DNA of 45,375 nt from Candidatus Edwardsiibacteriota bacterium (GTDB taxonomy: Bacteria > Edwardsbacteria > AC1 > EtOH8): positions 1 to 45,375 of the forward strand of contig JAGVNJ010000069.1 in the NCBI GenBank assembly GCA_020053305.1, written 5' to 3'. Positions 17,135-26,282 of the stretch are shown here, piece by piece. The notes beneath the pieces were generated by a model. That model ran no database searches, was not told the origin of the DNA, and saw nothing but the letters and a program-made list of their open reading frames with translations. Numbering within the stretch: the stretch's first letter is position 1; every line of letters starts with the position of its first letter. Made by a program: the position numbers and the translations under genes.

Positions 17135-17182
17135 AAACATGACAGATAACACTTCAATCAATATAAAAAGAGGTAGACAGTC

Positions 17183-19081
17183 ATGGGTAAAAGTTCAATT
17201 GTAAGATACCTTTTGGTCGTGGCGATACTATCGTCAACCGTCGGATTGCTATTTGCCATGCCCCCTTATCAGGGGATCAAGGAACCCGCTTGGGTGGTCA
17301 ACGCCAGAAAGGCTGGGATGGATAGCCCCAAAGACGGACTGATTCAACAATTGAGAGCTAAGGATGTCAATGCTAAAATTAGTGGCAGCCGTTCTTACCC
17401 CGTAGTTTTAGGTTATTTTACCGATACAGCAAGCACCTATACAAAAGATACTTTACAGATCAGGTTATTCAACACCGGAACAAACGTGATGTCGGTAAAT
17501 AACTACTATCGCGACATGTCTTATAACGCTATGAGTTGTTCAGGAAGCGTGGCTTCTTGGGTAAATAGCGGACATGCTTTAGCGTATTTTGGCAATGGAG
17601 CAAATGGATTACCGTATCCCTACACTGACACTATACAAAGTGCATATGGTTTTATAAAACATACATTGGTGGCTTGTGATGCTGCTGTTGATTTCTCAGA
17701 CCCTGCGTATGACCAAAACAGCGATGGATATGTTGATGTTTTATGGGTGGTGCATGCTGGGCTTGGAGGTGAGGAGGGAAGTATAAACGATATTTGGTCA
17801 CATAGCTGGCAATTGACCTCTTGGCGTAGCGGAACCGGGAAGATATTTACCACCAACGATCCCAGACCTGGCTATGCCGGGCAGTATATGAAAATTGACA
17901 AATATATCATTATGCCTGAGAAAACACGATGGGCCAATGGCAGTAGCGATGTGGATCTGATAGGTTGCGGTGTGTTCTGCCACGAATTCGGCCATGCCTT
18001 GGGGCTGCCGGATCTGTATGACATTGGTACACCTACCTATTACGGAGGGCCTGGTGGATCTGGCTTGGGTAACTGGTCGGTGATGGCAGGAGGTTCCTGG
18101 GGAGGCAATGGCAGCACAAATGCCCGTCCAGTAGCGCTAGATGTTTGGTCGCGCCGTTTCCTAGGTTGGGTAAACCCAACCTTGGTAACAAATGATAATC
18201 TTTATATTGTCAATAGCATAATGACCACATCTACAAACAGCAGTTATAAATTGGCAAAATTAGGCGCAGACACTACCAAACAGTACTGGCTAATAGAAAA
18301 CCGTTTTAAAAACGGGGCTGGCCCGATTTCTTCTGTTCAATGGGATTTATTATTATATGGTCAGGGGTTGGCCATCTACCATATTGACACGACCTATACT
18401 TCATCTACGTACTTTAATTCCAATACTGTCAATTGCAATTCCACAGATGATATTAACCAGAACCGTCCCTATGGTGTGGCTATGGAAGAAACAGATATGA
18501 CTACGGTTGGGTACAGTTCTGAAATGTGGAGTTCCGCATTAAATTCCGGGGAAGTTGTTGATGTCTGGAACAGCAACACTCAAACCAGTTTCGACAGCAA
18601 CGGCACAGCCTATCCGGTGACCTATCTCAACGGCACCACACCCACTACAGGCGGGGCGCACACTTTGACCGCCATCCGGGCCATTCCGGCGGCTTCGGCG
18701 GCCATGGCCTGCAGCATGTTCGTAGCCGTTCCCACCGGAGTGGAGGGCCAGCCGGAGGCTGTGTCAGCGCCTTCCGTCTTCGCCCTGCATAATGCCTGGC
18801 CCAACCCGGCCCGGGGGCAGGTCAACTTCAAGTACCAGCTGCCCAGGGCGGCCCGGGTGGACATCAAGGTCTACAATGTGCTGGGCCAGACGGTCAAGAC
18901 CTTCGACCTGGGCCTGCAGGAGCCGGGATATTACTCTTTCAAATGGAGCGATGCCAATGTGGCCGAGGGGGTCTATTTCATCAGACTGTCCGCCACGCCT
19001 AAAGATAATAAAGACGGATCCGCCTTTGGCGGGCAGGCCGGGGATTACCGGGCCACCAGAAAATTCGTGATGGTGCGGTAG
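17183..19081 (+). CDS. secreted M6-family metalloprotease with T9SS type A sorting domain
   Basis: This is an immune-inhibitor-A-like (M6) zinc endopeptidase. The signal peptide covers about residues 1-26. The active-site motif HEFGHALGLPDLYD starts at residue 267, with His267, Glu268 and His271 the expected zinc and catalytic residues, and the family's NWSVMAGG segment follows. From about residue 533 a FlgD-like sorting domain (AWPNPARG, VYNVLGQTVKTF, GVYFIRLS, final KFVMVR) directs T9SS export. Composition changes abruptly: 27 of 60 bases are G or C in 18541-18600 but 39 of 60 in 18601-18660, so the protease body and tail appear to have different histories. A strong promoter and a strong terminator isolate the gene as a single unit. 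Confidence 0.9.
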   Translation: MGKSSIVRYLLVVAILSSTVGLLFAMPPYQGIKEPAWVVNARKAGMDSPKDGLIQQLRAKDVNAKISGSRSYPVVLGYFTDTASTYTKDTLQIRLFNTGTNVMSVNNYYRDMSYNAMSCSGSVASWVNSGHALAYFGNGANGLPYPYTDTIQSAYGFIKHTLVACDAAVDFSDPAYDQNSDGYVDVLWVVHAGLGGEEGSINDIWSHSWQLTSWRSGTGKIFTTNDPRPGYAGQYMKIDKYIIMPEKTRWANGSSDVDLIGCGVFCHEFGHALGLPDLYDIGTPTYYGGPGGSGLGNWSVMAGGSWGGNGSTNARPVALDVWSRRFLGWVNPTLVTNDNLYIVNSIMTTSTNSSYKLAKLGADTTKQYWLIENRFKNGAGPISSVQWDLLLYGQGLAIYHIDTTYTSSTYFNSNTVNCNSTDDINQNRPYGVAMEETDMTTVGYSSEMWSSALNSGEVVDVWNSNTQTSFDSNGTAYPVTYLNGTTPTTGGAHTLTAIRAIPAASAAMACSMFVAVPTGVEGQPEAVSAPSVFALHNAWPNPARGQVNFKYQLPRAARVDIKVYNVLGQTVKTFDLGLQEPGYYSFKWSDANVAEGVYFIRLSATPKDNKDGSAFGGQAGDYRATRKFVMVR

Positions 19082-19098
19082 ACCATAAAAAAGCCTAG

Positions 19099-19126
19099 GG
19101 CGAAGTGTCTTCACTTCGCCTTTTTT
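19099..19126 (+). terminator. rho-independent terminator of the M6 protease gene
   Basis: GGCGAAGTG (19099-19107) pairs perfectly with CACTTCGCC (19112-19120) around a TCTT loop and is followed by six T residues. It lies 18 bases after the stop codon. Confidence 0.9.
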
Positions 19127-19214
19127 ATTTGACAGAGGACTTATTTTAAAGTAAACTTGGTACTTAACTAGTGAACATTGCTTTTATTGTTTAATCTATA
19201 GCATTGGCTTATGA

Positions 19215-19279
19215 TGTCATACCTGCGAAAGCAGGTATCCAGCGGTTATTTATGGATTCCCGCCTTCGCGGGAATGACA
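19215..19279. repeat. family A composite double-hairpin repeat, copy 2
   Basis: Two hairpins face each other: ATACCTGC (19219-19226)/GCAGGTAT (19231-19238) with a GAAA tetraloop, and ATTCCCGC (19256-19263)/GCGGGAAT (19268-19275) with a CTTC loop. TGTCAT at the left end and ATGACA at the right end also pair, so the whole unit is a larger imperfect palindrome. It sits between the M6 terminator and pyrG. The 108 bases from its end to pyrG are AT-rich with no convincing promoter. Confidence 0.8.
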
Positions 19280-19366
19280 AAAACGCTCCATCAAACGAAC
19301 ACCACAGACACAAAATGCCTACTATTATCCACTCGGGGTAGTATATTGTTCTTTTATTCAGAATAA

Positions 19367-21007
<1,641 letters not shown>

Positions 21008-21017
21008 AAACAATTCC

Positions 21018-21043
21018 ATGGGCTGAGAGATCAGCCCATTTTT
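21018..21043 (+). terminator. rho-independent terminator of pyrG
   Basis: ATGGGCTGA (21018-21026) pairs with TCAGCCCAT (21031-21039) around a GAGA loop and is followed by TTTT. It begins 11 bases after the pyrG stop. Confidence 0.85.
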
Positions 21044-21073
21044 AACAGCCAATCCATTTTCAAAGGAATGAGT

Positions 21074-22327
21074 ATGAACAAGATACCAAAGCTATTCTGG
21101 GTACTGATCCTGTCCAGCCTGCTGGCCCTGGCGGTGTTGGGGCTTTTCGTCGTCAAGCAGGGGGAGATGGTCCTTGATCAGGTCCAAAAGATAAGCGAAG
21201 CCCGAGATATCGAAAGCCTTGACCGGGCGGAGGGCGACATCAAGGGGATGAAGTTCATCACCCGGGAACAGCGGCTGGGCCTGTATACCATCTTGGCCGG
21301 CCGTTTCGCCCAGATAGGCAGCCAGCCGAGAATGTATGAGATATTTGAGTCCGTTCTGAAGATGGATCCCGAGAATGCCGAGGTGCTCAACAACCTTTCT
21401 TATGAATGGGCCAAGCAGGGGCTCAACCTGGAACAGGCCGAAGAATACTCCAGAAAAGCGGTGGTCCTGGCCGAGAAGAAAATATCCGGACAGAAGCCGG
21501 CCGGCATGTCGCGGGAACGCTGGGAAAACATAGTCCGGGTGGAAAGGGGAAATTACCTTGACACCTACGGCTGGGTGCTTTACCAAAAGGGAAAATATAA
21601 TTTAGCCCTCCGGGAGCTGCAGAAAGCCTTCAAGCTGGCAGAGGATCCGACCATCCAGTATCACTTGGGGCTGGCCTTATACCGGACCGGCAATTTGGAC
21701 GGCGCCATTGAAAATCTTACCGCCAGCCTGGCCGGGCGGCTGGAGGACCAAACCAAAACCAAAGCCGAGCTGGAGGCCATCTATAAAGAAAGATACCAGA
21801 CCTTAAAAGGATTGGACAAAATGCTGCAACTGGCGGCGGAGAAAACTCTGGCCCGCCAGCAGGCCGAGGATGAGGCCGAGGCCGCCAAGATAGTCGGCCG
21901 GCCGGCCCCCGATTTCAACCTACCGGATCTGGATGATCAATCATATCGTCTTTCCCAATTCCGGGATCAGGTGGTGATCCTTGATTTCTGGGCCACCTGG
22001 TGCGGGCCCTGCAAGCTGGCTATGCCGCTGGTCAACAAGGTTCACCTGGAATACCAGGGTAAAGGACTGGTGGTGCTGGGCATCAATCTGGAGGGTCGCG
22101 ACAAGAACCAGCGGGTGAAGCAGTTCATAGAGGAGTCGGGCCACCAGTTTGTCATCCTGCAGGGCGGAATGATGGGGGTGGGCGTTGACCAGGTCTACGG
22201 CGTGACCGGGATCCCCACCACCTTTGTGATAGACAAGCAGGGGATCATCAGATACCGGCATATCGGCTACCGCCAGAATCTGGACCAGATGCTGGCCCGC
22301 GAGGTGGAGGAGCTGTTGAAGCAGTAA
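21074..22327 (+). CDS. membrane-anchored TPR protein with C-terminal TlpA-like thioredoxin domain
   Basis: A single N-terminal hydrophobic segment (about residues 6-27) anchors or exports the protein. Residues about 70-220 contain TPR-type helices (for example AEVLNNLSYEWAKQG and PTIQYHLGLALYRTGNLDGAI). The C-terminal 140 residues form a TlpA/ResA-like thioredoxin fold with the redox motif WCGPC (309-313) and a cis-proline segment GIPTTFVID. It probably acts in envelope thiol-disulfide exchange on a TPR-bound partner; the substrate is unknown. ATG 21074 is preferred because AAAGGA (21062-21067) lies six bases before it; ATG 21068 is immediately adjacent to that site and too close. Confidence 0.85.
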   Translation: MNKIPKLFWVLILSSLLALAVLGLFVVKQGEMVLDQVQKISEARDIESLDRAEGDIKGMKFITREQRLGLYTILAGRFAQIGSQPRMYEIFESVLKMDPENAEVLNNLSYEWAKQGLNLEQAEEYSRKAVVLAEKKISGQKPAGMSRERWENIVRVERGNYLDTYGWVLYQKGKYNLALRELQKAFKLAEDPTIQYHLGLALYRTGNLDGAIENLTASLAGRLEDQTKTKAELEAIYKERYQTLKGLDKMLQLAAEKTLARQQAEDEAEAAKIVGRPAPDFNLPDLDDQSYRLSQFRDQVVILDFWATWCGPCKLAMPLVNKVHLEYQGKGLVVLGINLEGRDKNQRVKQFIEESGHQFVILQGGMMGVGVDQVYGVTGIPTTFVIDKQGIIRYRHIGYRQNLDQMLAREVEELLKQ

Positions 22328-22335
22328 CTGTCTGC

Positions 22336-22387
22336 AATAGGCGATGGGGTTCGCCTTTAAATGCCGCAACGGCTGATGACTCCTGCT
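22336..22387 (+). promoter_or_regulatory. fluoride riboswitch (crcB RNA motif)
   Basis: The RNA matches the fluoride aptamer known upstream of crcB: P1 AGGCGA/TCGCCT (22339-22344/22351-22356), the GATGGGG loop, an A-rich joint, a short GCCG/CGGC stem, and the conserved GGCTGATGACTCCT segment. A pseudoknot pairs GGGGTT (22346-22351) with GACTCC (22378-22383), including G-U pairs. The downstream genes, crcB and DUF190, are the expected targets. CTCCT (22380-22384) can alternatively pair with the Shine-Dalgarno AGGAG (22406-22410), suggesting translational control in which fluoride binding frees the ribosome site. The mechanism is inference. Confidence 0.92.
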
Positions 22388-22415
22388 TAAGCGCCAAACA
22401 CCAAAAGGAGAGTTC

Positions 22416-22799
22416 ATGCAACATTTGATTTTGATCGCATTGGGCGGCATGACCGGGGCCCTGGCCCGCTACGGGCTTTCCAGATTCGTACAGCTGTCGG
22501 TCAACCAAATCTTTCCCTGGGGGACCTTGTTCGTGAATCTATCCGGCTCTCTGGCCATCGGGGTGTTCTTTGAACTTTTCGACCGGGCGATGATCCCTTC
22601 CGACCTGAGGAGTTTTATCACCATCGGCTTTCTGGGGGCCTATACAACCTTCTCTACCTATTCCCTGGAGACCATCAATCTGCTGAGGGAGGGAGAGATC
22701 AGGCTGTGCCTTATCAATGTTGTTTTAAGCAATGTCTTGGGACTGATGCTGGTTGTTTTAGGTATGTATGCCGCTAAATTAATGTTCAAATCATTCTAA
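22416..22799 (+). CDS. crcB: fluoride channel/exporter CrcB (Fluc)
   Basis: CrcB proteins form dual-topology dimers that let fluoride leave the cytoplasm. The 127-residue product has four hydrophobic helices. Characteristic segments are GGMTGALARYGLSR near the N-terminus, the PWGTLFVNLSGS helix with its key Asn, and GFLGAYTTFSTYS, which carries the phenylalanines and TTFST motif lining the pore. The Shine-Dalgarno AAAGGAG (22404-22410) is five bases before ATG 22416. The fluoride riboswitch immediately upstream and the DUF190 gene downstream confirm the context. Confidence 0.96.
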   Translation: MQHLILIALGGMTGALARYGLSRFVQLSVNQIFPWGTLFVNLSGSLAIGVFFELFDRAMIPSDLRSFITIGFLGAYTTFSTYSLETINLLREGEIRLCLINVVLSNVLGLMLVVLGMYAAKLMFKSF

Positions 22800-22816
22800 A
22801 AAGGGAGGGTTCACAG

Positions 22817-23149
22817 ATGAAACTTCCGGAGCAGGCGGTCCTGTTAAGGGTCTTTATCGGCGAAAGCGATAAGAAAAACGGTAAGCCCTTATACGAGCAA
22901 ATAGTCCTTAAGGCCCGCGAATTGAACATGGCAGGCGCTACGGCCCTGCGGGGTATCCTGGGGTTCGGGGCCGACAGCCGGCTTCACAGCGCCAAATTAC
23001 TGGACCTGTCCGAGGATCTGCCGGTGGTCATCGAGATCGTGGACACCGAGGAAAAGATCAATACGCTAATGCCGTTTATTGACCAGCATGTGGTTGAGGG
23101 ATTAGTGACGCTGGAGGATATCCGGGTAATAAAATACCGCCACGGCTGA
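22817..23149 (+). CDS. DUF190 family protein, CrcB-associated
   Basis: This 110-residue soluble protein belongs to the DUF190 family, often encoded beside crcB and related in fold to PII-like proteins. Recognisable segments are LRVFIGESDKKNGKPLYE, ATALRGILGFG and the DLPVVIEIVD strand. It may bind a nucleotide or regulate the channel, but its biochemical role is not established. GGGAGG lies about eight bases before ATG 22817. It ends the fluoride operon, with a terminator just downstream. Confidence 0.92.
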   Translation: MKLPEQAVLLRVFIGESDKKNGKPLYEQIVLKARELNMAGATALRGILGFGADSRLHSAKLLDLSEDLPVVIEIVDTEEKINTLMPFIDQHVVEGLVTLEDIRVIKYRHG

Positions 23150-23176
23150 TAGAGTGCAATCAAATATTCCAAGCCA

Positions 23177-23203
23177 AAGCCCCGCATCGGCGGGGCTTAT
23201 ATT
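23177..23203 (+). terminator. terminator of the fluoride operon
   Basis: AAGCCCCGC (23177-23185) pairs with GCGGGGCTT (23190-23198) around an ATCG loop. The following sequence is AT-rich (ATATTATGTAATTTT), with only an interrupted T-run, so termination efficiency is uncertain. Confidence 0.75.
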
Positions 23204-23231
23204 ATGTAATTTTCTTTTCTTTGAAATACAA

Positions 23232-23260
23232 TAGACAAACCGGCAGGAATAAGTTATAAT
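23232..23260 (+). promoter_or_regulatory. sigma70-type promoter placed for a near-leaderless mRNA
   Basis: TAGACA (23232-23237, five of six consensus bases) and TATAAT (23255-23260, exact) are 17 bases apart. The expected start of transcription is near 23267, only about two bases before ATG 23269 of the glycosyltransferase gene, leaving no room for a Shine-Dalgarno sequence. Confidence 0.65.
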
Positions 23261-23268
23261 AAAATGTT

Positions 23269-23934
23269 ATGAAAGTAGCTGTAATAATACCGGCTTACAA
23301 CGCAGGAGGCACCCTGGAAATTCTGCTGGCCGAGGCCACTAGGTATGTGAATTTAAACGATATCATTGTGGTCAATGATGGTTCGAGTGACGCTACGTCT
23401 GCCATTATGGGAAAATTCCCGGTCAGGAGCCTGTCCCATGTTGCCAACTGCGGAAAGGGCAGGGCATTGCGATCCGGTTTTGAAAAGGTCTTGTCATGGG
23501 GCTATGATGCGGTGATAACCCTGGATGCAGACGGACAGCATGATCCCAAGTATATCCCTGAGCTAATAGACCTTTCCCGGGAAGGACATTATGACATTGT
23601 AGTTGGTTCCCGGAGAAATTATTTCGGCAGAATGTCTTTTGCCCGCTTCTTAAGCAATAACATCACCACGGTGGTGGTATCCCTGTTGGCCGGCCGGAAG
23701 ATCGAGGACAGCCAGTGCGGCTACCGGCTGATCCGAAGGGAGGTGCTGGAAGCGGTCGATCTAGAGACTGACGGCTACCAGATGGAGTCGGAACTGCTGA
23801 TCAAGGCCGGGCGGAGGGGATTCTCAATCGGGCATATTCCGATCGATATCAGAAGCTCGGCCACCAGCCATATAAGGCATCTGAGTGACACAGTAAAATT
23901 CATGAACCTGGCCTTGAGAGCACTTTGGTTATAA
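23269..23934 (+). CDS. family 2 glycosyltransferase (dolichyl-phosphate mannose synthase-like)
   Basis: The 221-residue protein has a single GT-A catalytic domain without membrane segments. VIIPAYNAGGTL begins directly after the start, followed by VVNDGSSD and the metal-binding DADGQHDP (86-93). The SQCGYRL segment and ESELLIKAGRRGF are typical of polyprenyl-phosphate sugar synthases. It probably transfers a sugar to a lipid phosphate or nascent glycan; donor and acceptor are unknown. ATG 23269 is the only sensible start because the first beta-strand begins at residue 2. An out-of-frame ATG-TTA-TGA begins at 23264. The gene appears monocistronic. Confidence 0.9.
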   Translation: MKVAVIIPAYNAGGTLEILLAEATRYVNLNDIIVVNDGSSDATSAIMGKFPVRSLSHVANCGKGRALRSGFEKVLSWGYDAVITLDADGQHDPKYIPELIDLSREGHYDIVVGSRRNYFGRMSFARFLSNNITTVVVSLLAGRKIEDSQCGYRLIRREVLEAVDLETDGYQMESELLIKAGRRGFSIGHIPIDIRSSATSHIRHLSDTVKFMNLALRALWL

Positions 23935-23973
23935 AAGATATAAATTTTCTCCTTATTTTTCTGTGTCGACAGA

Positions 23974-24071
23974 GCTCACCCTCACTCCACTTCGTTTGGC
24001 ACAATAACAGGCTTTGCTCAGTGCAGGCTCTCCCCGCATCGGGGAGGGAAGCCGCGAGGCAGGGAGAGGTC
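23974..24071. repeat. family B repeat, long interrupted copy 5
   Basis: The core hairpin is CTCCCCG (24030-24036)/CGGGGAG (24040-24046) with a CAT loop. Outer sequence begins AGCTCACCCTCACTCC on the left and ends GGGAGAGGTC on the right, as in copy 4, with about 30 extra bases in the left arm. It lies in the 346-base gap before surE and has no coding potential I can support. Confidence 0.65.
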
Positions 24072-24081
24072 AAAAGAACTC

Positions 24082-24187
24082 TTGGGGCACAGGGCTTGCA
24101 TCAAATACCGATACTGTTGTAACGGCTGCATTTATAAAAATATACTTTACGGCTTATTGTCTGCGGTATATCACTACTGTGCCCCAA
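24082..24187. repeat. 11-base inverted repeats flanking an AT-rich spacer
   Basis: TTGGGGCACAG (24082-24092) is an exact inverted copy of CTGTGCCCCAA (24177-24187), separated by 84 bases. The spacer is AT-rich and non-coding. It could be a very small decayed mobile element or a hairpin; no target-site duplication is evident. Confidence 0.45.
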
Positions 24188-24211
24188 ACCCTACGCTTAA
24201 GCTTTCCCAGA

Positions 24212-24241
24212 TTGACTGGCAAGGCTTAAGTGGTGTTTAAA
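24212..24241 (+). promoter_or_regulatory. weak candidate promoter upstream of surE
   Basis: TTGACT (24212-24217) and TTTAAA (24236-24241) are 18 bases apart. The -35 matches well, the -10 only moderately. It would give a leader of about 33 bases to ATG 24281. Confidence 0.3.
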
Positions 24242-24280
24242 ATCGTGATAAATAATAGATTAATTCAGTTAGAGCGACAG

Positions 24281-25039
24281 ATGAAGACAAAACCTCTGAT
24301 CCTGATCACCAACGATGACGGCATCGACGCCATGGGCATCAAAGCCCTGCGCTGCAGTTTGAAAAAGATAGCCCGGACCGTGGTATTCGCACCCATGTCG
24401 GAAAAGAGCGGGGCCAGCCATTCCTTCTCCCTGCGCAAGCCGCTGGAAGTGGTATGGCGCAACAAGACCACCGTGGCAGTGGACGGCACCCCCACCGACT
24501 GCGTGATGCTGGCCATCCGGGGACTGCTGAAGGAGAGGCCCGACCTGGTGGTATCCGGCATCAATCACGGACCCAACCTGGGGGACGACGTCACCTATTC
24601 CGGCACGGTGGCCGGGGCCACCGAGGGCACCCTGCTGGGCATCCCGTCCATCGCCGTGTCCTGCACCTCCTGGAACGGCTGTAATTTCAAGGCGGCCGCT
24701 CATTATGCCCGTCTGGTGGCGGCCACCGCCCTTAAGCAGGGCCTGCCCAGGAACACCCTGCTCAACGTCAACGTGCCCAGCCTGCCGGTTGCCAAGATCA
24801 AGGGCGTCAAGATAACCAAGCTGGGCAAGCGGATCTACCGCGATGTGATAGTGGAGCAGAAACATCCCGACGGCCGGCAGTATTTCATGATCGACGGGGC
24901 CGATCCCGACTGGGAACGCCAGCCCAAGACCGATTTCGAGGCCATCGAGCAGAATTACGTCTCCATCACCCCGTTTCATTTAGACTGGACCAATCACCGG
25001 GCATTGGCAAATCTGAAAAAATGGGAAAGATTGTTTTAG
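24281..25039 (+). CDS. surE: 5'/3'-nucleotidase SurE
   Basis: SurE is a metal-dependent survival phosphatase that dephosphorylates nucleoside monophosphates and helps stationary-phase survival. The metal-binding NDDG is at residues 11-14, followed by PMSEKSGASHS, VDGTPTDCV and SGINHGPNLGDDVTYSGTV, all diagnostic. The 252-residue length is normal. ATG 24281 puts the first strand (LILIT) immediately before NDDG; an upstream in-frame start at 24230 would add an atypical extension. surE next to pcm is a widely conserved pairing linked to protein repair and stress survival. Confidence 0.95.
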   Translation: MKTKPLILITNDDGIDAMGIKALRCSLKKIARTVVFAPMSEKSGASHSFSLRKPLEVVWRNKTTVAVDGTPTDCVMLAIRGLLKERPDLVVSGINHGPNLGDDVTYSGTVAGATEGTLLGIPSIAVSCTSWNGCNFKAAAHYARLVAATALKQGLPRNTLLNVNVPSLPVAKIKGVKITKLGKRIYRDVIVEQKHPDGRQYFMIDGADPDWERQPKTDFEAIEQNYVSITPFHLDWTNHRALANLKKWERLF

Positions 25040-25057
25040 TATTTTAATATTGATGAA

Positions 25058-25085
25058 TTGGATTCCAGTTTCTACGGGAATGACC
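25058..25085. repeat. family A repeat, degenerate copy 3
   Basis: TTGGATTCCAG and TACGGGAATGACC are separated by a few bases. The stem is imperfect, but the order and outer TGGATTCC...GGAATGAC sequence match family A. It lies between surE and pcm. Confidence 0.5.
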
Positions 25086-25133
25086 CAGTAACGTTGGTTA
25101 GAGGAATAAATAACAGAATTTTACGGATATCAG

Positions 25134-25784
25134 ATGAATTACGAGCTTTCCCGGAAACAGATGGTTGACCAGCAGATCATCCGCCGGGGGGTGAGCGACC
25201 CCGGGGTGCTGGCCGCCATGCAAAAGGTCCCCCGGCACCTGTTCGTCCAGGAGGCCCTGCAGTACCGGGCCTATGACGACAATCCCCTGCCCATCGGGGA
25301 GGCCCAGACCATCTCCCAGCCGTACATCGTGGCCCTGATGAGCCAGAACCTGAACATCAAAGGCGGGGAGAAGGTGCTGGAGATAGGCACCGGCTCCGGG
25401 TATCAGGCGGCGGTGCTGGCCGAGATGGGGGCCAAGGTGTTCACCATCGAGCGGGTGGAGAAGCTGTACCACAATTCACGGAAACTGCTGGAGGAGCTTA
25501 AATACCACGATATCGCAGTCAAGCTGGGCGACGGCACCATCGGCTGGGCCGAGCACGCTCCCTACGACCGGATCATCGTTACCGCCGGGGCCCCTGAGGT
25601 TCCCAAGGCCTACTGGGATCAGCTGGCCGAGGGCGGCCGGATAGCCATCCCGGTGGGCGACGTTCATGTGCAGTCGCTGGTGCTGGTGGACAAGGTGGAG
25701 GGCCAGCAGGTCAAGAGCGAGGTCTGCGGCTGCGTGTTCGTACCGCTGATCGGAAAATACGGCTGGCAGACCAATGGACAGTAA
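25134..25784 (+). CDS. pcm: protein-L-isoaspartate O-methyltransferase
   Basis: PCMT methylates L-isoaspartyl residues with S-adenosylmethionine, starting repair of damaged proteins. SAM motif I EIGTGSGYQAA starts at residue 83, VFTIERVEKL follows, and APYDRIIVTAGAPEVP is the family's post-motif II region. YDDNPLPIGEAQTISQPY near residues 44-61 is the characteristic substrate-site segment. The 216 residues are standard length. The 3' end overlaps the next gene by 11 bases if the longer start there is used. Confidence 0.95.
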   Translation: MNYELSRKQMVDQQIIRRGVSDPGVLAAMQKVPRHLFVQEALQYRAYDDNPLPIGEAQTISQPYIVALMSQNLNIKGGEKVLEIGTGSGYQAAVLAEMGAKVFTIERVEKLYHNSRKLLEELKYHDIAVKLGDGTIGWAEHAPYDRIIVTAGAPEVPKAYWDQLAEGGRIAIPVGDVHVQSLVLVDKVEGQQVKSEVCGCVFVPLIGKYGWQTNGQ

Positions 25785-26235
25785 GATGCGGATAGGCGTG
25801 ATCGGGGCCTCGTCCTGCTCGGCAAAATTAGCCCAGACGGCCTACACGGTTGGTAAATTGATAGCCGAGAACGGTGCCATCTTAATATGCGGCGGCATGG
25901 GCGGCGTGATGGAGGCGGCCTGCCGCGGGGCCGTTGAGGCCGGCGGGATGACGGTGGGCATACTGCCCGGCTCCTCGGCCAAAGAGGGAAACGAATTCTT
26001 GACCGTTCCGGTGGTGACCGGATTGGGCTACGCTCGGAATTCGATAGTTGTCCAGTCCGCCCAGGTGCTGATAGCCATCGGCGGGAAATACGGGACTCTT
26101 TCTGAGATCGCCTACGCTGCTGGGTTCGGGATACCCATCGTTGGCCTTTCCACCTGGAAGATCCGGGCGCCGATAAAGCACGTGAAAACCCCGGAGGAGG
26201 CGGTGAGAATGGCGTTGAAGATGGCGGGGAAGTGA
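25774..26235 (+). CDS. TIGR00725-like Rossmann protein (LOG/DprA-like fold)
   Basis: The 153-residue product resembles the TIGR00725 group, distantly related to lysine decarboxylase-like (LOG) and DprA Rossmann folds. Visible features are IGVIGASSCSAK, the CGGMGGVMEAACRGA loop, GYARNSIVVQSA and the phosphate-loop-like GGKYGTLSEIA near residues 108-118. No enzymatic activity is established for the group; nucleotide binding is likely. ATG 25774 overlaps pcm by 11 bases; ATG 25786, just after the pcm stop, would give MRIGVIG and is equally plausible. Confidence 0.8.
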   Translation: MDSKMRIGVIGASSCSAKLAQTAYTVGKLIAENGAILICGGMGGVMEAACRGAVEAGGMTVGILPGSSAKEGNEFLTVPVVTGLGYARNSIVVQSAQVLIAIGGKYGTLSEIAYAAGFGIPIVGLSTWKIRAPIKHVKTPEEAVRMALKMAGK

Positions 26236-26246
26236 TCGGGAAAATG

Positions 26247-26280
26247 GGACGCAGATAAACGCTGATTTATGGAGATTTAG
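26247..26280. repeat. short repeat-like sequence before the AT-rich exported gene
   Basis: The sequence GACGCAGATAAACGCTGATT followed by TATGGAGATTTAG resembles a dispersed intergenic element type seen in other genomes. Only one clear copy lies in this window, so the assignment is weak. Its purine-rich end (GGAGATTTAG) may serve as the ribosome binding region of the next gene. Confidence 0.25.
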
Positions 26281-26282
26281 AA

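Noticed and set aside
22339-22356. Hairpin after the thioredoxin gene read as a rho-independent terminator
   Set aside because: The stem is P1 of the fluoride riboswitch. The short T-run is part of the conserved joint, and the rest of the aptamer follows.
24093-24280. tRNA or small RNA gene in the gap before surE
   Set aside because: No cloverleaf, acceptor-stem pairing or T-loop consensus is visible. Only the flanking inverted repeat is structured.
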